64,000 nt of DNA from Brachypodium distachyon (taxonomy: Eukaryota > Streptophyta > Magnoliopsida > Poales > Poaceae). The stretch spans positions 56,405,355 through 56,469,354 of the forward strand of contig NC_016131.3 of NCBI RefSeq assembly GCF_000005505.3. The letters are read 5' to 3'. The position numbers and the translations under genes were made by a program. The notes beneath the pieces are model-generated. The model had not been told where the DNA came from. It ran no database searches and saw nothing but the letters and a program-made list of their open reading frames with translations. This document shows, one piece after another, positions 22,647 to 32,262 of this stretch. The first letter of the stretch is position 1. Each line of letters starts with the position of its first letter.

Positions 22647-25044
22647 AAGTTTGTGTTACAAGTCTGACCCTTACATATTTTTATTTTTATTGGGAAAAGG
22701 CAATCAATTAGCTGGGCGATTAAACAATCGTATAGATAGGATCAAGTACGTCCCGGACAGGTCCAGGGATCGAACCAGCTGGCAACAAACCAGAAGACAC
22801 CTTCTCCCTCGCATGGTGGCAAAGCTGTGAGCAAGCCCTGAAAAACATAGGAATAGGAAAAGTACGGGAATTGACGAGCATGCATCTGAGATTATACGGG
22901 AATTGACGAGCATGCATCTGAGATTATACGGGAATTGAAAGCATAGGGTTGGAACAGAAAAAACATTTGGAACGCAGCAAAAGAAATTGTAGGAATTTTT
23001 CGTGGTGAGCTGGTGTGATAGAACAGTGAGAGTTGCTTCGTGCTTGCTAAAAAAAATGAGGTCATGTTTTCTTTCCCGTGAAAAAAAAATATCCTGTGGG
23101 ATCTATACCTTCGTTGCAAACGGCCCCTACTCTCTCTAGAACCTCTCAAGCGCATAGCAAGCTCACGAAGACGAAAGCACACAGGTGATCCATCGGTCGA
23201 CCTCGGCAGCCCGCTCGCCAGCAATTCAGTTCTGGCAATCACATTCCAGACGAATGCCAGGTAGCAACCAATCCTGGCGCATGCATTGACGAAGCGCTAA
23301 AGCCTTCGGGCAGGACATGATAGCATGAAATTAGCTGCTTTCAATACCGTTGCCACTCAGGCCTGAGTTGCCACAAACAGATTAACAGAACAAACATGAC
23401 TTACTTTTCTTCAGGTGGCAACTCCGTACTTCTTGAACTGCAAGTGAATTTGTCGCAAGTTTCCCGTGCAAATATCACGGAGTTTTGGAGGCACGTTTGA
23501 TTTCAGATCACAGCACAGAGATCGGTTCCCATCCGGGCTACTAGAATTCCCAGCAGTTGCCGTTTCTTTCTCTTCCATCGCCAATCTGTGACAACACCCG
23601 TCTTTTCTGGGGAACCAAGCCAGAACATCGTTATCTAGCTGGGGAGGGAGCTTGATCTAGAGGATGGTATCCACCTCATGCGTCGTACTGCCTGTTCATT
23701 CCAGGTGCAAAGCTAATAAGGTCAGACACGCGTCATAGCCTGGTGTGAGAAACCAATTATCCATCCAAATAAAACAGTCGACTGACCATTCCCGATGCGT
23801 CTGGTTTTGCTCCAAGATTAATCACATGAAAAACTTAGATGTCGCACGCACACGATCACAAAATTATTTGTCCAGAGGCACCTGCGTGCCTCTAGCTCTT
23901 TTGATTATTTCTCTTCTCACAAATCCCACATCTTACGAAGAACTCACGACCTGTTACATGTATTCATATGCACAGAGCGATGACCAAAGTACTATCGGAC
24001 TAGCACTTAATCAAACTCAAACTGGAAACCTAACGGCAAGCACCTAAGACTCTACTACTACTCAGACACGGCCAGCAAACAAAGCCTGACTACAACTTGA
24101 CTAAACAAGTAACATGATCAAACTCTGAGTTTCCTAAATTGAATTAAGAAACCAACTTAGACTACTCAGAAACAAGATTATTCTAACAAATTATACCCTT
24201 TCTTCAGCAGGTCCAGGCCGTGTTTGATGCCCTAACAAACCGGGAAAGAAGACTCTATAAAAGTGTGTACAGAAGGTTTCCATGGAGAAAGTACCTAGAT
24301 TTGATGAACCGGCCACAGAAGCTGTCCGGTTTGTCAAGAAGACGCCACGCGCTTGCTTCACCAAAAGAGCTTGGTTGAACGATCCCAGAATCCAATACCA
24401 CCTTTTGCTTTGGGGTGTGACATTCTATCCCATGAGAGCTAGTGAATTTTCCTTCCGTTTTGCTCATCTCCCCACCAAAAGTTCCTAGTTAGCTGTTCCA
24501 AATCCTCACAAAGGCCTTTAGAAAACTTAAAGACACTCATCGAGTAAGGGTGCGTTTGTTTCACGGGCGAGCTAAGCTGGATAGGGATAGCCATGGATGG
24601 GCTGGCTAGGCATATCCAGTTTTAGTGTTTGGTTGTCTAAGTTGGATGAGCCGGGTTCTTGTTTGGTGAGATTGATGAGATATGGATAGGACGAGTCCAG
24701 TTTCTATTTGGTTGAGTGGATAGGGTGGATATGAGGTTGTGGATATGAACAAGATATGAACACACTAAATATGAATAAGTTATAAAATACTAACTTGGAT
24801 TCAACAATACTAACTTTGTACACACAAGATATTTTCGGCAAGATACCATCAAGCACACGCACAAACATATACAAGGTATCACCGTGAACATTACATACCA
24901 ACAAGATACCACCATCATCATTACATACCAGCAAGTTTTAAGTCATACATCCATTGGTTCACAACAAAAGCATAAGTCATAATGCCCCAAGTTCATTGTT
25001 TTGGGTCAACAACAAAATATGGCATGCAACCGATACATATGACT

Positions 25045-26149
25045 TCATTCATGAGGGTTAGCCTCGGGGTGAGAAGGAATGTTATTTCTAACATACCTAG
25101 CAACCCAAACCATCTTCTCATCATGATCCAAGGTGTGGAATGCCCTCGCAATTCGTGGATTTTCAACCAAATAGGCGTAGTAATGAGCAAGAAAATCCCT
25201 ACCAAATGTTGGAAGTGTCTTCATGTTATCCCAAAGACCCTCGGGGGTGTTGTCGTTGCTAACATTTTTCTCTATGGCCACAACTAGCCTTTCACCCACA
25301 GCTACAAGTGTTGGTCCTAAGCCTTGTTCCTCATATTGTGTTGTCTTTGTCCTTTTTGAGGGCCTAGAGGCAGATGACTCACCAACATTGTATGAATGAG
25401 TAACTTTTTCATTAGGAGGTGGTGAAGCATTAACATTGGCAGGTTCATCATCTTCAACATCCACGAAATCAGTGGCTAGTGGTTCACTTGAGCCCTTTGC
25501 ATAATCTCCAGTAGCCATACAATTGCCATAGATTGTAACCATCTCATTATAATGCTCAAGAGTTTTGTTTAGGTACGGCTCATCTCCTTTGTTATCCTAG
25601 TAGACAATAGCATATTAATTCCAGCAAGTTTGTGGCATTTAAAACTGATTCCAGCAACTATTTGGACAATAGCAATGTAATTCCAGCAAGTTTGTGACAT
25701 TTAAAACTGATTCCAGCAACTATTTGGACAATAGCAAAGTAAATTCCAGCAAGTTTGTGACATTCAAAACTGATTCCAGCAACTAGTTGGACAATAGCAA
25801 AGTAATTCCAGCATGTACATACCTTAATATGACCCGTGTAATGCTCATGATCAAGAACAATCATACACTTGTCTTCATCCCACAATGCAGCACTCAGTTT
25901 CTTGAGTTTTGCTATTCGCTGCCACTTCCTCTTCCATGTCCTATTGTGATTATACACCTGAGCTCCAGTCACAGTAGTCTTGAAATGATCATTCAAAGCT
26001 TTAGCACAAGCATTGAGGTGCACGGTCTTGAAACCATGAGATGTTCTCACACCACCAGCCACCAAATTAAATAAGTGATTAAGCATGAATGAAGACATTG
26101 GAGGTGTCCAACACACTTGACCACCCCCTTTGGATCCTTCAACATCCAT
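25045..26149 (-). CDS. Harbinger-associated MYB/SANT-like DNA-binding protein
   Basis: Exons 26149-25823 and 25596-25045 join in frame to 292 codons plus stop. The N-terminal ~110 residues form the Myb/SANT-like domain found in PIF/Harbinger ORF1 and in L10-interacting MYB proteins (CWTPPMSSFMLNHL, then GFKTVHLNACAKALNDHF, then WKRKWQRIAKLKKLS). The second half is a low-complexity region with a basic SRPSKRTK stretch (possible nuclear signal), then a helical segment with YYAYLVENPRIARAFHTL. In this superfamily the protein partners the transposase and binds element ends. Both exons are open and the splice sites are good, though the partner transposase is broken. The intron holds a tandem repeat. 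Confidence 0.8.
25617..25820. repeat. 62-63-bp tandem repeat in the intron of the MYB-like gene
   Basis: Just over three units, starting near 25617, 25680, 25743 and 25805. Each begins ATTCCAGCA and contains AAACTGATTCCAGCAACTA..TGGACAATAGCA. The array almost fills the intron between 25596 and 25823. Confidence 0.85.
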
Positions 26150-26281
26150 TTCCTACAAAGTTAGGCAGGTCAAACACATACACTTGCAAACTCAATTCAG
26201 TCCATAAACTCCAACAAATAACATTATAATAGTACCATTGTACATTGGGTTCACAAATACAAATAGGTTCACAATGAACAA

Positions 26282-26760
26282 TTACACATTATTGGCAATG
26301 TAGTTCTCTCGGGCTTGCCACATTTGATCGGCTATTCCCTGCCTAAAATTAACCATATAAGCATGCTCTTGAGCTTGGCCACTTGAAGATGAAGCATAAT
26401 TAATATTAGGTGGCCATTCATCTTCAGGTATGATATATTCATCAATCTCATCACCTAGTACCCAATTATGAATAATGCAGCAGGCTACAACAATGTCCAC
26501 TTGAGTTGGGAAGCGAAAGAATGGAGTGGCATCATCAAGTATTTTGAATCTCCTCTTGAGTGACCCAAATGCGTGCTCTACGGTCACTCGAAGAGAAGAA
26601 TGCCTAAGGTTGAACAACTTCTCATTTTGCACAGGATTGTTCCCCACTCATTCAAATGGTATCTCACACCACGAAAAGGAGGCAAAAATCCCGGCTTGGC
26701 TCCATACCCAGCATCAACTAGGTAATATTTTCCTAACATGAGGGACAAGTTGGTTACTTT
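26282..26760 (-). pseudogene. PIF/Harbinger transposase, C-terminal part
   Basis: The minus strand reads YYLVDAGYGAKPGF and PFRGVRYHL, then after a one-base-scale frame break at about 26647 NLRHSSLRVTVEHAFGSLKR, FKILDDATPFF and VVACCIIHNWVL. This is the DDE_Tnp_4 (Harbinger nuclease) C-terminal half. It includes the second catalytic Asp (DAGY) and the Glu in TVEHAFG. Only ~230 bp remain between its upstream end and the terminal repeat, so the part with the first Asp has been deleted. Confidence 0.85.
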
Positions 26761-27260
26761 GGTACATTTGAATTAATTATACTAAGAAATGAAACTACAT
26801 AATTGATTTATTACCTGGCTCGCCTCGTCCGGTCAAATTTCTGGGATTTGCTCAGCCAGCATCTGAGAGGAATATGCTTCCTAGCTGATTGTCCATATCC
26901 ATGCCATCCACCCAACCAAATGAACGCCATCCAGGAAAAATGTGGATATCCCTATCCCATCCACCCCTAGGCAGACAACCAAACACACCCTAAGTGGGCA
27001 AAGCTTGGATCACAGATTTAATCAAGACCTCTACTGGAAGAGAGGTATTTTTCGGACCAATCATTCAGCCTCTTGTTTGCAGCGACTGGAACCGGCCATC
27101 CTGATCAGGGATGGGGAGACCGAGATATTTCTCATCGAACGTAACATTCGGAACATCCGGTATAGTGGCCACAGCTGCACCATTCTGCAGGGAACATGTC
27201 TTGCACGGGAGGAGGGAGCATTTCCATGGGCTTAGGAGTTGGCCTGTGCATCTTACATAT

Positions 27261-28300
27261 AATCATGCATTATTCATGTTTTTTTATGTTTTCCTTTGTT
27301 AGAAGAAGAACTATATCTTGAGGACGAAAAGAGGAATATGTATCAATAGAATTTCCTACTGAACATATTGTGGGTAAAGATTATTAATTCAACTAGCAAC
27401 ATGAGCTATGCTCGTTAAACTAGCTAGCAGCTGAAGGCAAAAACAATTCTAAGATAGATCCATGCGAGAGACAAGCATAAGTAGTTGTCGCTTGCACCCG
27501 AGATTCATACATGCGATAACAAACAATAACAGCCTCCATACGAGATTCATACATGCGATATTACGGCAAACATATATTTTTTTGTAACTGACGGCAATGA
27601 GTAGTTTAGCCATTGAATTACTAAGATATCATAATAAAAAAGATCCGTATCTCATCTGAGTGATCCATTAATATTATATACACACGTTACCAACATAGAG
27701 TCACTCGCAAATTTGGAAACGCTCCATAGGAAAAATTTAAATGAAATACCTTTGTAACGGATGGTGTTACTGTACAGTGTACAGAACAGAACACTGATAC
27801 ACGAAAAACGGACTGCATCTCCAGGATGAAAAGAGGAACATGTATTTAAAAAATGTCCTAACTAACATATCGTCAACATGAGTTATGCTCGTTTAGTTAA
27901 CTAAAAGCTGGTATCCTAAGGAAGAACTTCCACTCAAAGAATAGTATATCAATAGTTGTTGATCGTGCAGGAGTGTCAAACACAAACAGCAACCTCAATA
28001 TGAGATTCATGTGATACTACAATAAACCGAGCTTTTTCTTCACGGGTGCCAACATGACTGCTCTCACTAAATTCAAAATGTAATGTTACTCCAAAATATG
28101 TTATTCATCTAAATTCTCCTTTAGTAGCATATAAACATCATGACTAGCAGATAAAATCGTTCGCTCGCAATTTTTTAAACTCTCCAAAAAACATAAAGTA
28201 AACTAAATACTATTTTAACATTTGGCATTGCCACCGCTCATTAATTACAACCAACGTGATAATGATTCTAAATAAGGAGGTGGGGTGTACTCATATATCA
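27261..28300. repeat. MADS spacer, segmental duplicate A
   Basis: This spacer is alignable with 32080-32262 joined to 35271-36110, for example around 'gatgaaaagaggaaca' and 'gatactacaataaaccgagctttttcttcacgg'. It contains no gene of its own. It links the 3' flank of copy 1 to the promoter of copy 2. Confidence 0.75.
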
Positions 28301-28638
28301 ACGTGGTAATGATTCTAAATAAGAATGAGAATTTACAGGTAGCAGTTAATGTATATTTGGTAAACAATTAAGAGTGACTATTGTTGACTGCATATGGTGA
28401 ATAGATAAGGATGAACTCAAACTTCCGTTTCTACCCCACAAAAAGTATGTTGTGTGTACCAAACATCCTAGCATATTATTCTATAATAGTCTCTGACTAA
28501 TGGACCTGTCAGTCCTATAAAGACCCACCTGTCACTGAGTTTTGATACTAATTTTCAATGTTGCACGAAATGTAATTACGCATGCCATGCATAGGATCCT
28601 TGGAGGGATAACTGTCTACTTACAACCCCTTTTCACCC

Positions 28639-28645
28639 TATATAA
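28639..28645 (+). promoter_or_regulatory. MADS copy 2 TATA box
   Basis: TATATAA in the same context as copy 1. The upstream region from about 28317 aligns with that from about 20714, so the promoter was duplicated with the gene. Confidence 0.65.
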
Positions 28646-28832
28646 GGGAGTCCACCTCTTCTTTCTTACCAGAACACATCCGGCCATATCAGTTCAAAAA
28701 TAAAGAACACATCCATATCTCATATTGATTTCTTAGCAAGCCAATAGTAGAGGTAAAGTTATGGCTTCCTTAAGACCCTTCTATATATCTAGGTTGCTAT
28801 TTGTAGTAACACTCACCGTTGTTCTTTTGACT

Positions 28833-29945
28833 ATGCCAATAGGTATGCCGAGGAAGGAAAGGCGGTCGGGTGTCGTGTACATCGAGAATGATGAACAGCG
28901 CAGCGTCACCTTCTCCAAGAGACGTCTAGGTCTATTCAAGGGTGCTAGTGACCTAGCTGCTGTCACAGGCGTGAGGGTTGCTATCGTCCTTGAGACAGAC
29001 AGCAGAAAAATGCACTCATTTGGAACCCCATCAGCTGACCCCATTATTCATGCCTTCCTGTCAGGAGTTCCACCTCCAGAGCCATTGACTGATGAGGCGA
29101 AGAAAACCAGGATTTCATGGCTGCAGAGGGAGGTGTCTCGTTTGGATAGAGAGAACAACGTGGAGGAAAAGAGAAAAAAACAGTCTGCTCAGTGTATCAA
29201 GGAGATCCAACAAGAGAATCCAGTCATGGTGGCAAATCATCTCTTCTCCAAGGACGAAGATCTCAATCTTGAAGATCTGACCAAGCTCTTCAATGAACTC
29301 TTGCATGTTCAGCAAGGTACTGGAGGTCGTCTACCTCCACTTGATCATGGTCATGAACAAATGACTGGTGATTCAAGCGTGTCACTGAACCTAGTACCAC
29401 CAAGTAGTGCTCCGCCATGGGGTAGCGCTGAGACTCCTCCTTCGCTGCTGCATCCATTGGGGTCTCACCTACTTCCACATCAATCATTGACTCCGGTTCT
29501 GCCACCATCAGTACCACAAAACAAGGTTGCACCACCTTTTTCTGTGCAGGTACCACGAATGTTGCAGCCCACACCACTGGCTTCAACGCCACCAACTCCT
29601 TATCAACTACATGAGTTACCTCCATCGCTGGAGTTACCTCTTCAGAACTATACAAGTCCTTACAACGTTAACACAATGGATCCAGTTCAGAACAACACAG
29701 GTCCTAACTCAACCTTTCAGGTCTACTCCGGTGGTAATGACTTTGTTGGCGATGATCCGTTTGGATATGATCAATGGGCATATGTTCTTTCTGATCAGCC
29801 GCGCGAGAGATTCCTAGACACGGATAGTTACTTGGGTTATCAATCTACTGATTTAGGCCAAGTTCACATGGGGAATGATGGATTGATTGATGGCCTGGCG
29901 CAATCTTCTTCTAGCGGGGAAGATGGTGATGTTGGCACAGCATAA
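28833..29945 (+). CDS. Type I MADS-box protein (M-alpha/AGL61-62-like), copy 2
   Basis: A single-exon frame of 370 codons, colinear with copy 1 and more than 80% identical by eye. The MADS core is almost unchanged (SVTFSKRRLGLFKGAS, HSFGTPSADPIIHAFLSG). Differences concentrate in the charged helix (EEKRKKQSAQCIKEIQ) and the Pro-rich C-terminal half. An 18-bp-scale loss removes the HNVEESAQL segment, and the end reads SSGEDGDVGTA. I chose ATG 28833 (MPIGMPRKERR) as conserved with copy 1. An in-frame ATG at 28761 would add 24 hydrophobic residues, and its counterpart in copy 1 is not ATG. Predicted nuclear DNA-binding factor; subfunctionalisation relative to copy 1 is possible but not shown. 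Confidence 0.9.
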   Translation: MPIGMPRKERRSGVVYIENDEQRSVTFSKRRLGLFKGASDLAAVTGVRVAIVLETDSRKMHSFGTPSADPIIHAFLSGVPPPEPLTDEAKKTRISWLQREVSRLDRENNVEEKRKKQSAQCIKEIQQENPVMVANHLFSKDEDLNLEDLTKLFNELLHVQQGTGGRLPPLDHGHEQMTGDSSVSLNLVPPSSAPPWGSAETPPSLLHPLGSHLLPHQSLTPVLPPSVPQNKVAPPFSVQVPRMLQPTPLASTPPTPYQLHELPPSLELPLQNYTSPYNVNTMDPVQNNTGPNSTFQVYSGGNDFVGDDPFGYDQWAYVLSDQPRERFLDTDSYLGYQSTDLGQVHMGNDGLIDGLAQSSSSGEDGDVGTA

Positions 29946-31374
29946 GAGGGACTTCATTAGGTTCTAGTTAATGATGCCATCGTAATGCTATTTTACAGAA
30001 ATAGCTAGTTATGCTTCCATTAGTTAAAATGTTTTCCATTTAGGCTATTTCTTTTATGTAATACCTTCAAGGCAACAATATACATGTTAAGTTGGATATT
30101 ATGGGTCTTGAGTCAAGATGTTTGTTTTGCAACTATGAACCTTACATATATTCGTACATTGCTTGTGTTTACATTCTAAGTAAATAATTGAGATTATTTT
30201 TGTTGAAAAGGTTTTTGTTTTATATCTTGACAGTGAAAATAGGAACATGCATTTACAAAAAAAGGTGTCCTACCTAACTTTTTTGGCGAGAACCTACCTA
30301 GCTAACATATTTTGAGTCAAGATTTACTAATTCAACGAACCATGTGCACATGAGGTATGGTTGCTAAATTAACTGGAAGCTAACAAACATCTAAAGGTAG
30401 AACTTCCAGCGAAGAGACATGCAAGAGCATCAGTACATAGTTGTCCTGTAGAATTAGTTTTGTTTTTTGGGACACCGGCCGAAATTTTTTCTGGAGACAC
30501 AAAAAAAAAATTCGGGAAGAACTTGCAAGCACACAGAAGACATGACTGATTAAACGTGAAAATTATTCGGACGTTTTTTACATCTGTAATTTTCTTTGAA
30601 TTTACAGTTTATTCCAGGAGCACATGCACGAATGCTCCCAGGGGCCAATTTACCTCTCTCCGAGATGGACTAATGTGTGCCATCACTCAGTTTCTATATG
30701 GTAGTTTTGTTCTTCTGTTGGTTATTAAATGTATAAAAACATCTTTTAGATGGAAGAAAATGTGTGAAAAAAGCTGTGAAATTCTGTTATTTGGTTGGCT
30801 GAATCGAATATAAAAGGTTTTACTGGACCGGAGATAGTAATATATTTGGATGTGTAGGATTTGAAAATGTACAAATTTCATTTATCCTTTCTTTTATCAG
30901 GATTTTACTCTAACAGTGCATATCCAGGAGAGAATCGATCCCTCGGCCAGTAGAAAGAAAAGTTGCTGGGTCGTCGACCTGCCAATGCTAGATGGAGTAT
31001 TATTGTCTTCTTCGTCCTTTGAAACATAGGTAGGATTTTTTTGCCTTTTCATTAATTAAGCAAGGAGATTTTTTATCCAACAAAGGGTCCAGCAACACCG
31101 CAGAACAAAAGAACCAGATTACTCTCCCAACAAGTTCCCAAGAGGTTTAGCACCGGCAATCCCCAATTTCTAGCTTGCTCTTTAATTTTGACAAAATGAG
31201 GGCATCCGGCATCATGAATTTGTTGTGGGAGATTCCTGTACGTTTTGTCCCTTCCATAATTCCCAGTTGATGAGAATGAGAAGGGCCGGCTACCATGGAG
31301 TTGTGCCGACAGTGATCTCTAACCAGCAATGTCCACCAATTAATCACTAACCGAGCATGAGAAAGGGATTCCTC
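29946..31374. other. Copy 2 downstream flank, then a break in the array
   Basis: To about 30450 this matches the 3' flank and spacer of the other copies. From there to 31374 the sequence is unrelated to the spacer and contains no gene I can name. Minus-strand frame 31401-31147 is unrecognised. The 5' half of the third MADS copy is missing here. Confidence 0.5.
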
Positions 31375-31900
31375 TCCTTCACTTACTTCCACATCAGCCA
31401 CCGCTTCTTTTCCACCACCATCGGTGCCCCAGCAAACATTGGAACCACGTTTTCACCACCCAAGTTCACACTACTGGCGCCTTCGTCACCACCAACTTGA
31501 AATCAAGTACAGGATACCACCGTCGTCGTTACAGTTACTCCTTCAGAACTATGCAAGACTGCAAAGTCCTTACATCACAAAGGAGACACCTGAGAGAAAC
31601 AGAAGTACTAACTCAACTTTTGAGCACAATGTGGAGGATTCACTATTATTGGTCTACTCAGGTGGTAATGACTTTGTTGTTGACAATCTGTTTGGCTATG
31701 ACCAGTGGACTTATGTTCTTTCTGGACGGCATACTACAAGAGATTCCTAGAGACGATTGGGTACTTGAGATATTACAGTACTGGTGTAGGCCAACCTCAC
31801 ATGAGAAATGATGTATCAATTGGTGTGCGCCACAGTCTTGTTCTAGTGGAAAAGATCATGATATTGGCTCATCGTATATATAGGGACTTAATTAGGTTAA
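31375..31900 (+). pseudogene. Type I MADS copy 3, C-terminal remnant
   Basis: Homology to copies 1 and 2 begins at 'acttacttccacatca' and covers only the Pro-rich and acidic C-terminal part (STNSTFEHNVEDS, LVYSGGND, FGYDQWTY). No MADS domain is present and the frame shifts after about 31740, so it cannot make a MADS protein. Its 3' flank matches the array spacer up to 32262. Confidence 0.85.
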
Positions 31901-32262
31901 TTCTGGTTAACTCTGCTATCATAATATTTCTCGTTAAAACATTCCACTAGTTAATTTTGTTTATTTAGACTATTGTATTTAACCTCTTGGATGCAACAAT
32001 ATGCATGTATGCTACTCTTGAGGATATATCGGGACTTCATTATGTTTTGGGTCTTGTGTCATGAAGTTTGTTTTACAGGTATGAGCTTTACATATAATTG
32101 TGCACTGCTCGTGTTTTCTTTCTGACTAAATAATCCATGTATTTTATTTGTTGGAAAATGAAACTCTTGAGGATGAAAAAGGGGTGTATGTATTAACAGA
32201 ATTTCCTACTTACAATATTGTGGGTCGAAGATTATTAATTCCACTAACTGCACGAGGTAAGC

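Larger units (their letters stand above)
24548..26990 (-). mobile_element. PIF/Harbinger DNA transposon with internal deletion
   Basis: A 2,443-bp element flanked by TAA (24545-24547 and 26991-26993), the 3-bp target duplication of this superfamily. Terminal inverted repeats start GGGTGCGTTTG on the left and GGGTGTGTTTGG on the right, with subterminal similarity including a 'ggatagggata' phrase on both sides. It encodes both proteins expected of this superfamily on the minus strand: a MYB/SANT-like protein (25045-26149) and a transposase (26282-26760). The transposase lacks its N-terminal half, so the element is non-autonomous. It sits within a LINE. Confidence 0.85.
24190..27232 (-). pseudogene. 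LINE ORF2 (reverse transcriptase C-terminal part), interrupted
   Basis: The first part (27232-26995) has VTFDEKYLGLPIPD, GRFQSLQTR and VEVLIKSVIQALPT, which is the end of the RT domain. After the transposon the same protein resumes at 24544 with MSVFKFSKGLCEDL and FWWGDEQNGRK. It then continues, in shifting frames, with AWRLLDKPDSFC and GIKHGLDLLKKG. Stops and frameshifts are frequent. The order and motifs match plant L1 ORF2. The resumption across the insertion shows the transposon landed inside this open reading frame. Confidence 0.75.
22679..27251 (-). mobile_element. 5'-truncated L1-type LINE inserted in the MADS spacer
   Basis: The insert is flanked by CTTACATAT at 22670-22678 and 27252-27260, which is the MADS downstream sequence duplicated. 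At the left end it opens with a T-rich run (TTTTTATTTTTATT), the A tail of a minus-strand element. Coding remnants of ORF2 lie at 27232-26995 and 24544-24190. A PIF/Harbinger element splits it at 24548-26990, so the LINE itself is ~2.1 kb. A 32-bp unit beginning CGGGAATTGACG is repeated about 2.3 times at 22865-22938. Copies 2 and 3 of the MADS spacer read through the site without it. Confidence 0.8.

Noticed and set aside
31147..31401. 84-codon minus-strand frame beside the MADS remnant
   Set aside because: Partly overlaps the MADS copy 3 homology on the other strand and matches no family I recognise.
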